A stretch of 56,409 nt of DNA from Phycisphaerales bacterium (GTDB lineage: Bacteria > Planctomycetota > Phycisphaerae > Phycisphaerales > SM1A02): positions 1-56,409 of the forward strand of contig SIAM01000011.1 in NCBI GenBank assembly GCA_009691785.1, in the 5' to 3' direction. Of the stretch, positions 34,609 to 43,423 are shown piece after piece (within the stretch, counting starts at the first letter, position 1; every line of letters begins with the position of its first letter). The translations under genes and the position numbers were made by a program. The notes beneath the pieces are model-generated. The model saw only the letters and a list, made by a program, of their open reading frames with translations. It was not told the DNA's origin and ran no database searches.

Positions 34609-35621
34609 GCGAAGTGGCCAACAAAAACCGTGATATTCCTGCGGAATGCGAGGCATTTCGCAACATGGCTTCGGGCTGGAAAAATTCCATTTGCACGCGC
34701 ATTGTTGGTCTTGGCGATTCGCTGGAGCAAACATTGTGGTGCTTGCTTGCCAACGGCCACATTCTTTTGGAAGGTGTGCCCGGTCTTGGTAAAACATTGT
34801 TGGTGCAAACCATTTCGCAATCCGCCGGACTTCGCTCCATGCGCATTCAGTGCACTCCCGACTTAATGCCCGCGGATGTGCTGGGCACAACGGTGTTGAT
34901 AGAGGATCTTGTGCATGGTCGGCGCGAGCATCGATTTCGACCTGGTCCCGTGTTTACGCAAATTCTTTTGGCTGATGAACTCAACCGCGCAACTCCACGC
35001 ACCCAGTCCGCGTTGCTGGAGGCAATGCAAGAGCGATCTGTGACCGTGGGCGGCACCACCTATGCGCTGGAAAAACCGTTCTTGGTGTTGGCTACGCAAA
35101 ATCCAATCGAGCAAGAGGGAACGCATCCGCTTCCAGAGGCGCAACTGGATCGCTTCATGGCAAAGATTGAAGTGCCAACGCCCTCGCGCGAAGCGCTGCG
35201 GACAATTCTGGAGCGCACCACAAGCCAGCCATTGCCACCATTGACCGCCACCATCAACGCCGCCACATTGATCGCGGCACAAGCGTTGGCCAAAGAGGTC
35301 ATCGCCGCGCCGCATGTCATGGATTGGGCCATTCGGTTGGTGCTTTCAACCCAGCCACATTCCCAGTATTTTACTTCAAAAACCAAGCGATTCATTCGTT
35401 GCGGCGCTAGTCCGCGCGCCGCGCAATCCATGATCGCCATGGGCAAAGTTCGCGCCTTGCTAGCGGGTCGTTACGCCTTGGCCATTGATGATTTGCGCGC
35501 CGTGGCGTTGCCCGCTCTTCGACATCGTTTGGCGTTGACCTTTGAGGCCGATGCGGATGGCGTGGACACCAATGAAATTGTGCGCAGACTTCTCAAGAGC
35601 ATGCCATTGGAGGCGCCATGA
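34605..35621 (+). CDS. MoxR-family AAA+ ATPase
   Basis: 338 residues. Walker A GVPGLGKT (57-64), Walker B ILLADELNR (120-128), the MoxR stretch ATPRTQSALLEAMQE, sensor 1 region LVLATQNPIEQEGT and sensor 2 region in the C-terminal lid. MoxR proteins are chaperone-like ATPases that mature VWA-containing partners, and those partners flank it on both sides here. Four-base overlaps link it to the upstream VWA/GATase and the downstream DUF58 gene. Confidence 0.95.
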   Translation: MSEVANKNRDIPAECEAFRNMASGWKNSICTRIVGLGDSLEQTLWCLLANGHILLEGVPGLGKTLLVQTISQSAGLRSMRIQCTPDLMPADVLGTTVLIEDLVHGRREHRFRPGPVFTQILLADELNRATPRTQSALLEAMQERSVTVGGTTYALEKPFLVLATQNPIEQEGTHPLPEAQLDRFMAKIEVPTPSREALRTILERTTSQPLPPLTATINAATLIAAQALAKEVIAAPHVMDWAIRLVLSTQPHSQYFTSKTKRFIRCGASPRAAQSMIAMGKVRALLAGRYALAIDDLRAVALPALRHRLALTFEADADGVDTNEIVRRLLKSMPLEAP

Positions 35622-36541
35622 GTTTGGAAAATAAAAAAAGCCACATGACCAAGTTGGACGATCTGCTTCACCCTTCGTTGGTGGCGTCGCTTGAGCGACT
35701 TGATCTTATGAGCCGCAAGATGTTGCAGGGGCGAATGCAGGGCGAGCGTCGCAGTCGACGTCGTGGTCAAGGCATGGACTTCGCTGACTTCCGTCCCTAT
35801 GCCGCGGGCGACGATTTGAGGTTTGTGGACTGGAATATTTATGGGCGTCTTGATCGGCTCTTTCTTAAAATGTTTTTAGAGGAGGAGGATCTTGGTTTGG
35901 TGATTGCCATTGACGGCAGCGCCAGCATGGATTCAGGAACGCCAAACAAATTCGACGTGGCGCGCCGCATTGCCATGGCGCTGGGCTATGTTGGGTTAGT
36001 CAATCAACACCGCGTCACATTGGCCCTGTTGCAAGAAGGCCGCGCAAATTGCCTGAGCGCTCTGCGTGGCCGCAGGCGTACCGCCGAAGCAGCCAGTTGG
36101 TTAATTGAGCAAAAAGCCGCAGGAACAAGTGGGTTTGATAGCGCATGTAGGGCGTTGGCATCGGCGCGCCTAGGCCGCGGCATGGTCATTGTGATCAGCG
36201 ATTATTTATTGCGCGAGGGATATGAAAGTGGATTAAGCGCGTTGGCGGCGCGTGGCTGGGACGTGTTCGCGCTGCAAATTCTGTCGCCAGAGGAAATGGA
36301 TCCACGCCAAGGCGATCAAAGCCTGGATGTGCGCTTGATTGACAGTGAGAATAAAAGCGAAGTGGAAATCACGCTTTCCAACACCGTGGTGCGCGAGCAG
36401 AAGCGACGCTTGGAAAGTTTCAACGCCACATTGCGCGCGACCTGCCTGAAATTGGGTGTGCGCCAAATGACAATTGACTCCTCGGTTGACTATCAAAAGT
36501 TTTTACTTGAATCATTGCGCAAGCAGGGGCTTCTGAAATGA
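35618..36541 (+). CDS. DUF58-domain protein (VWA-like)
   Basis: 307 residues. DFADFRPYAAGDDLRFVDWNIYGRLDRLFLKMFLEEED is the DUF58 signature, followed by a VWA-like fold with AIDGSASM in place of a MIDAS (D-G-S-A-S). Cytoplasmic; no membrane segment. Such proteins are the usual partner between MoxR and BatA-like proteins. It is coupled on both sides by four-base overlaps. Confidence 0.93.
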   Translation: MSLENKKSHMTKLDDLLHPSLVASLERLDLMSRKMLQGRMQGERRSRRRGQGMDFADFRPYAAGDDLRFVDWNIYGRLDRLFLKMFLEEEDLGLVIAIDGSASMDSGTPNKFDVARRIAMALGYVGLVNQHRVTLALLQEGRANCLSALRGRRRTAEAASWLIEQKAAGTSGFDSACRALASARLGRGMVIVISDYLLREGYESGLSALAARGWDVFALQILSPEEMDPRQGDQSLDVRLIDSENKSEVEITLSNTVVREQKRRLESFNATLRATCLKLGVRQMTIDSSVDYQKFLLESLRKQGLLK

Positions 36542-38526
36542 CGCTGCTCACGCCCATGATGGGTTTGATCGCGGCGATGATTGTTGTTCCATTGTTGTTG
36601 GCGTTATACATGTTGAAACTGCGCCGCATGCGCCGCTACATTTCAAGCACGCTCTTGTGGAAGTCGCACACCGAGGATGTGCGCGCCAACGCCCTGATGC
36701 AACGCTTGCGACTTACGCCGCTTTTTCTTCTGCAATGCTTGCTTTTGTTGTTGCTTGTCGCGGGGCTTATGCAACCGGTTCTCAATAGTTGGACACGCCC
36801 AAGCGGTCGCATAGTGTTATTGATCGATCAATCAGCCAGCATGCAAACTCTTGATGCGCCAAACGGCGCGACGCGACTTGACGAGGCCAAGCGTTTGGCG
36901 ATCGCGCAAGTTGAGTCGTGGCAGGGCGGCGGTCTCTTCGCAGCCAGTCCGCCAGAGGTCATGGTGATTGCCTTCGCTCAAGATGTGTCGGTTTGTATTC
37001 CATTTACCACCAACCCCACGCGCATTCGAGAAGCCATTGAAGCCATTGAAGCAACCGATCAAACCACGCAGATCGGACCAGCAATTGCTTTGGCCCGTGC
37101 ATTTGCAACGGAGCAAGCCAGCGAAATCGCAGCCGAAATAAAATCAGCGACTGTGCCTCCACTGGACATGCAATTGATCAGCGACGGAAATTGTCCAGAC
37201 CTTGGGCAGTTGGCCTTGCGCAAAAATGAAACACTCTCTTGGGTTCGCTGCGGCAATCCCGACACGCCAAATCAAGGTATTTCAGCCGCGGGCGCCGAGC
37301 GGCGCAGTGATGACCCAACATTGATCAACGCCTTTGTGGCGCTTCGAAATGAATCGGAAATTGCGGTCAAACGCGAATTTCAAGTGCGTAGCAACGGCAC
37401 CCTGATCGCCAGTTCCCCAGAGCCAATCACGCTTCCTGCCGCCATTGGCAAAGGCGCCACGCGCGCGCCAGGCGCGCAAAAACTTTCATTCACGCCATTA
37501 ACGCTGGCCAATTCTGGCGTGCTCAGCGTGACCATGCTTCCCAATGACGCCTTCGCCACGGATGACCGCGCCGTGATCGCCATTCAAGATCAACAAACGC
37601 TTCGCGTTCTTATGGCTGGCAATGATTCAGCGGTGGAGGCGCTGATCAACAGCTTGCCTAGCATCTCGCTTCAGCAAGTTTCTTGCCAAGACTTTCGCAA
37701 ACGCGTTTCAATTGATGCAAATTGGACGGAGTCATTTGATGTGGTGGTGACGATTGATTGTGAACTGCCAGTGTTGACAGCTGGACGCTGGTTGATCTTT
37801 GGCAAGCCGCCTGCAATTGCAAGTCTTAACCCATACGGTGACCAGCCTAGACAAGCTGTCCGCACATGGAAGAGCGACCATAAGGTGATGGCGCAAAGTC
37901 AATTCACCGATTTGGTTGTTGATCGTGCAGCGGCCATCGCGCCAACTAGCGATTGGACCCCGTTGCTTGAAGGTTCAAAGGGTCCACTGATTGTGTCGGG
38001 TCGTACGTACAATGCATTAGTGATGTATGTCGCGTTTCTTCCGATGGATTCCAACTGGCCATTTCAAAGAAGTTTTGTGAATTTCACAGGGCAATCCATT
38101 GAATTTCTGGGCGCCCTTGGAAGCGCCGTCACCAGTGAATCGCTGGAGCCTGGCGCGACATTGCGCATGCGTGTTGCTCGCGGTTCGACACAAGTTGTGG
38201 TCACAAATCCAAGGGGTGATAGCGTGGCGCAAAACCCAATTGACGGCGAAGTTGTCTTTGGTCCTTTGCGTAATGTTGGCGTGTACAAGGTTGACTATCT
38301 GGATCCCGCGGGCAAACGCAAATCACGCGCGGTGGGGGTGAACTTGACCGACGCGGCGGAATGCAATGTCGCCGCCGCGCAACAATTAAACATTCCTGGC
38401 GGCGAACTTCAGCCCAAGTCCATCGGGTTCTCCACCCTAGCAATTTGGCCGATGATAGTTATGCTTGTATTATGTCTGCTCATCTTGGAATGGTTCATCT
38501 ATCTTAGAAGCGGGGGCGTAACATGA
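36538..38526 (+). CDS. BatA-like VWA membrane protein
   Basis: 662 residues. Two N-terminal helices (about 8-27 and 60-78), a VWA domain with MIDAS DQSAS (97-101), a long periplasmic region with CARDB/Ig-like character (SNGTLIASSPEPITL...), and a final helix near the C-terminus (about 630-652). The LKLRRMRRYISSTLLW segment after helix 1 is a recurrent BatA/Aerotolerance N-terminal motif. It should be anchored in the inner membrane with the VWA domain cytosolic or periplasmic depending on helix topology. It overlaps DUF58 and the STAS gene. Confidence 0.9.
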   Translation: MTLLTPMMGLIAAMIVVPLLLALYMLKLRRMRRYISSTLLWKSHTEDVRANALMQRLRLTPLFLLQCLLLLLLVAGLMQPVLNSWTRPSGRIVLLIDQSASMQTLDAPNGATRLDEAKRLAIAQVESWQGGGLFAASPPEVMVIAFAQDVSVCIPFTTNPTRIREAIEAIEATDQTTQIGPAIALARAFATEQASEIAAEIKSATVPPLDMQLISDGNCPDLGQLALRKNETLSWVRCGNPDTPNQGISAAGAERRSDDPTLINAFVALRNESEIAVKREFQVRSNGTLIASSPEPITLPAAIGKGATRAPGAQKLSFTPLTLANSGVLSVTMLPNDAFATDDRAVIAIQDQQTLRVLMAGNDSAVEALINSLPSISLQQVSCQDFRKRVSIDANWTESFDVVVTIDCELPVLTAGRWLIFGKPPAIASLNPYGDQPRQAVRTWKSDHKVMAQSQFTDLVVDRAAAIAPTSDWTPLLEGSKGPLIVSGRTYNALVMYVAFLPMDSNWPFQRSFVNFTGQSIEFLGALGSAVTSESLEPGATLRMRVARGSTQVVVTNPRGDSVAQNPIDGEVVFGPLRNVGVYKVDYLDPAGKRKSRAVGVNLTDAAECNVAAAQQLNIPGGELQPKSIGFSTLAIWPMIVMLVLCLLILEWFIYLRSGGVT

Positions 38527-38852
38527 ATTCACTTACATTCAAATTTGAAAATCACGGTCAACATCAAGCACTCATTGTTCATGGCGATGTGGATGTGAAT
38601 TCATTCCCAATGTTCTCTGCCATTCTGCAAAGTCTCAGCGAAACTGGATCAGCCGTGCTCCATGTCGATCTTCGAGAAGTGACATCATTTAATTCGCCGG
38701 CGATGGGCGCTCTTGTCATGTTGGCTACTCAAAGTCGCGCGCGTGGCGGCGCCCTACATCTTCTTTGTCACGCTGAAGGCGCCGTTGCGCCCATGCTTCA
38801 AAGAGCTCGTTTAGAGCGTATTTTCACCATGAATCTGTTGCCTCCCGATTGA
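38523..38852 (+). CDS. STAS-domain protein at the end of the MoxR/VWA operon
   Basis: 109 residues, a single STAS fold. LHVDLREVTSFNSPAMGALVML aligns with the SpoIIAA loop and keeps the acceptor serine (N-S-P versus D-S-S). It overlaps the BatA-like gene by ATGA, so it is part of the operon. STAS proteins usually bind anti-sigma kinases; here it may report on, or control, the membrane complex. Confidence 0.85.
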   Translation: MNSLTFKFENHGQHQALIVHGDVDVNSFPMFSAILQSLSETGSAVLHVDLREVTSFNSPAMGALVMLATQSRARGGALHLLCHAEGAVAPMLQRARLERIFTMNLLPPD

Positions 38853-38910
38853 ATGTGGTAGATGCAAATAGGGTGCGCCACTATGTTCACCAAGCACCCG
38901 CCGCAAGTCG

Positions 38911-38916
38911 TATGAT
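38911..38916 (+). promoter_or_regulatory. Putative -10 box of the TPR-YggX/pyrD unit (leaderless)
   Basis: TATGAT (five of six to consensus), six bases (CAATTC), then the ATG at 38923. No Shine-Dalgarno is present. Confidence 0.5.
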
Positions 38917-38922
38917 CAATTC

Positions 38923-39570
38923 ATGAACGCAGACCGCATAGCGCAATTTGAAAAGATGGCCGCCGCCGATCCCACCAACGAGATGGCGCATTTCAGTTTG
39001 GGAAACGCCTATTTGCAAACTGACCGCTTTGCCGAGGCCGCCAAAAGTTTGCAGCGCTGTCTTGAACTTGTTCCAGACATGAGCAAGGCGTGGCAGTTGT
39101 GCGGTCAAGCGGAAATTGGCGCGGGCTGGACCGACCGCGCCGTGGTCACGCTGACCAAGGGTTATGAAATTGCGGCAAGCAAAGGCGACCGCATGCCGCA
39201 GCAAGCCATTGCGGAATTGCTTCGCTCCATTGGGCGCGAGCCGCCAAAGGTTGTGTCGCCAAGCGAAGAGGAAACCGCAGAACGTCTGCGCGCATCAGGA
39301 ACATTTGTGTGCGCGCGCACGGGCAGACCGGGCACGCAACTTTCCGAGTCGCCCATGCGCGGGCCTGTGGGGGATTGGATACAGAAAAACATTTCCGCAG
39401 AAACGTGGAAGAATTGGATTGGTCAAGGCACCAAGGTCATCAATGAGTTGCGCCTGGATTTCTCGCGCGACAAGGACCAAGAGGTCTACGAACAACACAT
39501 GAATGAATACTTGGGCCTAGACGCGCCAACGCTGGACAAAATTCGCGCCGGCGAAAAAGTGGCCAACTAA
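38923..39570 (+). CDS. TPR protein fused to a YggX (Fe2+-trafficking) domain
   Basis: 215 residues. Two to three TPR repeats (about 3-85; MAHFSLGNAYLQTDRFAEAAKSL), a linker, then a domain from about 127 to 200 that matches E. coli YggX: FVCARTGRPG keeps the conserved N-terminal Cys (Cys130), and GDWIQKNISAETWKNW, TKVINELRLDF and YEQHMNEYLG correspond to the helical core. YggX protects Fe-S clusters from oxidation and handles Fe2+. The downstream pyrD follows directly, sharing a transcript. Confidence 0.85.
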   Translation: MNADRIAQFEKMAAADPTNEMAHFSLGNAYLQTDRFAEAAKSLQRCLELVPDMSKAWQLCGQAEIGAGWTDRAVVTLTKGYEIAASKGDRMPQQAIAELLRSIGREPPKVVSPSEEETAERLRASGTFVCARTGRPGTQLSESPMRGPVGDWIQKNISAETWKNWIGQGTKVINELRLDFSRDKDQEVYEQHMNEYLGLDAPTLDKIRAGEKVAN

Positions 39571-40503
39571 ATGGCGTTCAAGCCGTCGCCCATTCTTGCA
39601 ACACGCATCGCGGGTCTTGAACTTTCTTCGCCGCTGATCGCCGCCGCGGGCACGGCGGGTGTCATTGACGAATTGGCCGATGTGATGGACTTGAACATTC
39701 TGGGCGCAATCACCACAAAAAGCATCACGCCCGAAGCGCGCGAAGGCAACCAACCGTGGCGCTTAATTCAAACCAGCGCGGGCATGCTCAACGCCATTGG
39801 TCTTGCCAATCCAGGTCTGGAACATTTCGCGCGCGACTATGCGCCCAAAGCCGCGCGGCTTCCGTGCCGCGTGATTGGTTCGGCGGCGGGCCACAACGCC
39901 AATGAATTTGCGCGCGTCGCCGCCGGCATGATTGCCTGCGGCATGAGCGCTGTTGAATTGAATGTGAGTTGCCCCAACACTTCAACGGGTCGCTTGCATG
40001 GCGGCGATCCAGAATCGCTTATGCATCTGATCAAGGAAGTGCGCCCGCATGTTCCATCTGGAAAGTTGTGGATTAAACTTCCGCCCGATGGTCCAACGGT
40101 CGCGCTTGCCGCCGCCGCCATTGAAGCCGGCGCCGACGCGCTGACCATGTGCAACACTTATCCCGCCATGAAGATTGATCCAGTCACTCGCAAGCCCGTG
40201 CTTTCAAATGGGCAAGGCGGACTTTCTGGTCCCGCCATTCATCCAATCATTGTGCGCTTGGTGTATGAGGTCTACAAAAATGTCGCCAAGGCCGCCAATA
40301 TTCCCATTATTGGTTTGGGCGGCATTCTGAATTGGCAAGACGCCGCCGAGTTGATTGTTGCGGGAGCCAGCGCCGTGTCCATGGGCACGGCGTTCTTTGT
40401 GGACCCAACAATTCCCAAAGCGGTGTCAACAGGTTTGACCAAGTGGTGCCAACAGCAGGGCGTGAAAAACATTTGCGAGTTGGTTGGCGCGGCGCATAAT
40501 TAA
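39571..40503 (+). CDS. pyrD: Dihydroorotate dehydrogenase (class 1)
   Basis: Oxidises dihydroorotate to orotate in pyrimidine synthesis with FMN. 310 residues. SPLIAAAGTAG opens the barrel; ELNVSCPNTSTG carries the catalytic Cys that marks class 1; LWIKLPP, NTYPAMKID, GGLSGPAIHPI and IIGLGGILNWQDAAELIVAGASAVSMGTAFF follow as expected for the 1B type (PyrDB). No PyrK electron-transfer subunit is adjacent. The ATG follows the upstream stop directly. An additional Fe-handling neighbour may help supply the PyrK partner. Confidence 0.93.
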   Translation: MAFKPSPILATRIAGLELSSPLIAAAGTAGVIDELADVMDLNILGAITTKSITPEAREGNQPWRLIQTSAGMLNAIGLANPGLEHFARDYAPKAARLPCRVIGSAAGHNANEFARVAAGMIACGMSAVELNVSCPNTSTGRLHGGDPESLMHLIKEVRPHVPSGKLWIKLPPDGPTVALAAAAIEAGADALTMCNTYPAMKIDPVTRKPVLSNGQGGLSGPAIHPIIVRLVYEVYKNVAKAANIPIIGLGGILNWQDAAELIVAGASAVSMGTAFFVDPTIPKAVSTGLTKWCQQQGVKNICELVGAAHN

Positions 40504-40553
40504 GGAATCCATGTTCGAACAAACTGGCGCGGCGCATGTGGCCTAAATCAACA

Positions 40554-41327
40554 TCAGGAACTTTTCGCCACGGGCTTGCGCTTGGATGCGGCTTCTAATT
40601 CCGCCAGTTCCAAGTACAAAATGCGCTTGCATGAAAGGCACTGGATCAAAGAAGTTCCATCGCCAAGCAGGCGCGAATACAACTGGTATGGAATTTCAAC
40701 ATTGCACGCGGTGCACGCGTATTCACGCGAACGCGCGTCAACGGTCATCACTGGTGACACCGCTTCGCCAGCATGAATGTTGGCAACTTCATCAAAGATC
40801 ACCATGGATGGCGCGGGAACATGCGCCGCCGCCGAGGCGCGTTCACGGTCAAGTTCGCCAAGACGCGCGGCAGTTTCCTGGGTGCGCTCTTTCAATTCAG
40901 CGGCGGCCTTGTCACGAAGCGTGGTTCGCTCCGCAATCTTGGCGTCAAACTGCGCCAGGCGAGCGACCAATTGCTCAACCTTCTCTATTTGCGTAAGCGC
41001 CTGTTGTTCAAAATTATCTTTTTGCAACTCAAGCGATTTCAACCCGTTCAAGATGGCGCTGTACTGTTTGGTGTTGCAGCTGTTGTTCAACTCCTCGCGC
41101 ATCTTTTGAATTTGAACGCCCACGCCGTTGGCTTCCATTTCCAAAGTTGCCGCTTGTGCCTGCGTGTGTTTGCGCTGCAACTCAACCTCGTCGCGTTGCG
41201 CATGCAAATCCTTCATCTGCGTATCCTGCGTCTTTAAATAATGATGGGCAGAATCCAGTCGACCACGAAGCGCGCGCACTTGGACATCGACACTGTGAAG
41301 AGCAAGAATTTGTTCCATTAATGACAT
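40554..41327 (-). CDS. Coiled-coil protein with C4 zinc ribbon (DUF164/CdsZ-like)
   Basis: 257 residues: a long antiparallel coiled coil (about 10-175) and a C-terminal C4 ribbon with CTAC and CLSC separated by about 24 residues. This matches the zf-RING_7/DUF164 family, which in Chlamydia and relatives is linked to type III secretion or RNA-associated functions. AAAGGA lies eight bases before the ATG. The gene is monocistronic, convergent with pyrD. Confidence 0.85.
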   Translation of the reverse strand: MSLMEQILALHSVDVQVRALRGRLDSAHHYLKTQDTQMKDLHAQRDEVELQRKHTQAQAATLEMEANGVGVQIQKMREELNNSCNTKQYSAILNGLKSLELQKDNFEQQALTQIEKVEQLVARLAQFDAKIAERTTLRDKAAAELKERTQETAARLGELDRERASAAAHVPAPSMVIFDEVANIHAGEAVSPVMTVDARSREYACTACNVEIPYQLYSRLLGDGTSLIQCLSCKRILYLELAELEAASKRKPVAKSS

Positions 41328-41360
41328 GCGGAATTTCCTTTAGATGTTCAAGAGTAGCAA

Positions 41361-41377
41361 GGAACATGAATTGTTCC
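41361..41377. promoter_or_regulatory. Inverted repeat GGAACA-N5-TGTTCC upstream of the zinc-ribbon gene
   Basis: Exact 6-bp arms separated by TGAAT, about 35 bases before the ATG at 41327. It may be an operator. Confidence 0.3.
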
Positions 41378-41472
41378 ACATGCGCGGGCCGTAACTTTTT
41401 TGAATTGAAATGTCCGATTGATGCGCCAAACTTGGCGGCAAAAACTTAAAGAACAGGCGAATTGCGCTTGAT

Positions 41473-42339
41473 TTACAAGACAGGCGCACTTGACTTGGCC
41501 AGCAACCACAACGCCAATGGCGCCGTGGGCAGCAAACTGTCCATGACATCAAACATGCCGCCCATTCCAGGCAGAATGCTGCCCGAATCTTTGGCAAGCG
41601 CTTCGCGTTTCAGAATGCTTTCCGCCAAGTCGCCCAACATGCCAATGAAAGCGGCAAGCGCGCCAAACGCCACGCCAACAAGAATGGATTGTCCAAGCGC
41701 GTTGGTCAGAGCCGCGCCAACCACGCAACTTAAAATAATTCCGCCCACAAGTCCTTCCCAACTTTTCTTGGGCGACACCCAAGCCGCTATGTGATTTTTT
41801 CCCAGCGCCACTCCGCTGAAGTACGCGCCAATGTCGCCGCTCTTGACGGTCAGCACCGCCCACGCCAAAGCCCACGCGGGAAGTGTTGATCGCATATCGA
41901 TCCAGCAAGAGGGAAGCCAGCCAATCCAAACGGAAATTAAAACCCAATATCCAAATGCCGTCAGCGCCGCGTGCCAATTTTTTTTCGTCGCTGCAAACAT
42001 CGCGGGCACCAGCGCGATCAACAACAGGGCGCCAGCGACAAGCGCCACAATGGTCCATTGAAATTGCTGCGCGCAGCCCGCCACAAACGCGCCAAGCGCC
42101 ACGCACAATGTCCAGGCAAATCCTGGCGCGCCCGCGTTAATGGCGCGCAACAAGCGCGAAAGTTCCAGCGCAAGCAGTGGAAGAATAATTAGCGCGCTTG
42201 CCGCAAACAACACGCCACCCGCGGGCATGCGTTGTTGTGGAAGCCACTCCATAGTGGCGCCCGTGAAATGCCCGTCGGCGTAGAGCAACCCAAGCAGCGA
42301 CGCGATAAGCAGAAAGCCAATAAAAATGCGGGTGATCAT
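41473..42339 (-). CDS. cdsA: Phosphatidate cytidylyltransferase
   Basis: Makes CDP-diacylglycerol, the branch point of phospholipid synthesis, in the inner membrane. 288 residues with about eight helices. The C-terminal signature SPKKSWEGLVGG...GDLAESILKREALAKDSGSILPGMGGMFDVMDS holds the metal-binding aspartates. Last gene of the TPR-recX-lipoprotein-rhodanese-cdsA unit. Confidence 0.93.
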   Translation of the reverse strand: MITRIFIGFLLIASLLGLLYADGHFTGATMEWLPQQRMPAGGVLFAASALIILPLLALELSRLLRAINAGAPGFAWTLCVALGAFVAGCAQQFQWTIVALVAGALLLIALVPAMFAATKKNWHAALTAFGYWVLISVWIGWLPSCWIDMRSTLPAWALAWAVLTVKSGDIGAYFSGVALGKNHIAAWVSPKKSWEGLVGGIILSCVVGAALTNALGQSILVGVAFGALAAFIGMLGDLAESILKREALAKDSGSILPGMGGMFDVMDSLLPTAPLALWLLAKSSAPVL

Positions 42340-42372
42340 GCGCGGTCTATCACAGGTGGTCTTGGGTGCATG

Positions 42373-42774
42373 TCAATAAATTGGAACGCTGGGATCAATG
42401 TCCACGCTCCACAAATGAATTCCGCCCGCCATGCTTACGACATTCTGCACGCCCGCGTGGCGCAACACGGCCGCGGCGCGCAAACTGTTCACGCCGTGGT
42501 GGCACAAGGTCACAACGCATGAACCATGGGCGTCCACAACTTCGTCGGCGCGCGATTCAATTTCTTGCAGTGGAATATGAATGGTGTCGGGAATAGATGC
42601 AATGTCCCGGCCAGATTGCGGACGGACATCCACAACAATTATTTTTTCGCCCGCGGTTTTGCGCCGAACATATTCACGCGGCGTGATTTCCCAATCGGAC
42701 CGCAGCGGATATCCAGGTGGAAGTCCGCGCTCGTCCACTTGGAAACCGTCTGCTCCAGAGTGTGGCGCGCTCAT
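42373..42774 (-). CDS. Rhodanese-like sulfurtransferase domain protein
   Basis: 133 residues with one rhodanese fold. IIVVDVRPQSG is the entry strand and TLCHHGVNSLRAA the active-site loop with the catalytic Cys; AGVQNVVSMAGGIHLW closes the domain. It may carry sulfane sulfur or act in signalling. The start overlaps the upstream lipoprotein stop by ATGA, and GGAGA lies upstream. Confidence 0.87.
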   Translation of the reverse strand: MSAPHSGADGFQVDERGLPPGYPLRSDWEITPREYVRRKTAGEKIIVVDVRPQSGRDIASIPDTIHIPLQEIESRADEVVDAHGSCVVTLCHHGVNSLRAAAVLRHAGVQNVVSMAGGIHLWSVDIDPSVPIY

Positions 42775-43319
42775 GGCTTGCTTGTCTCCTTCACGGAAAC
42801 CCATTTCCAAAGTCCATCATTTCCACGCGTCTGACTTGGCGGCAACACGCCAACCGCTTGCATGGGTTGATCAACAATCAGCCACGGTGGCTGGCCGGTT
42901 GCCATGCGCACTGGTGAAACCACCAATAGAAATGCGGGCCACACAACATCGGCCGCGCCTTCTGTTGCCGCCGCGCCAACGCTGCTTGAAAGATAAAGCG
43001 AATCCGCGACCGTGGGGAAAGTTTTTCCATCGCGCGCGTCCGTTCCGTTCAGGAGTAAAAGTTCGGAGTATGTTGGTCGCGCTTGCACTTGTCCGCGCGG
43101 CGCGTCCACCACTTGCACATCCCAATTGCGCCGATCAAGACCCTTCAAACTTGCCGGACTTGCGGCGGCGGGCGCCGTTGAAGGCATGGGGCTGTTCAAA
43201 TCTGGAATCGGATCATTCCCCGCGTGGGTCAATGTGTTTGATTGATTCAAGCAACCCGCAAGCGCAAGCAGTGGCGCGCAACCAAATGCGAAATGAAAAA
43301 CACCGCACGCCCGCGCCAT
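42771..43319 (-). CDS. Predicted lipoprotein of unknown function
   Basis: 182 residues from the chosen ATG. MARACGVFHFAFGCAPLLALAGC is a lipoprotein signal with lipobox LAGC. A Pro/Ser/Ala linker precedes a globular domain. An alternative in-frame ATG at 43427 overlaps the recX stop as ATGA but would bury the signal peptide under 36 extra residues. Function unknown; it lies between recX and the rhodanese gene. Confidence 0.6.
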   Translation of the reverse strand: MARACGVFHFAFGCAPLLALAGCLNQSNTLTHAGNDPIPDLNSPMPSTAPAAASPASLKGLDRRNWDVQVVDAPRGQVQARPTYSELLLLNGTDARDGKTFPTVADSLYLSSSVGAAATEGAADVVWPAFLLVVSPVRMATGQPPWLIVDQPMQAVGVLPPSQTRGNDGLWKWVSVKETSKP

Positions 43320-43423
43320 TGCATTTGTGAGTGGGAAAGTCGCTCGTGGCAAACTTGGCGCGCTGGCTCTTGCGCAAGAAGCCGCGCTGCATGTCATTGG
43401 TGCCTTGAAGTGGTCAAACAAAT

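Noticed and set aside
21442-38852. Loss of the phosphoacceptor serine in both STAS proteins
   Set aside because: On alignment with SpoIIAA the acceptor serine is the first of the two serines; both proteins keep it and differ only at the following residue.
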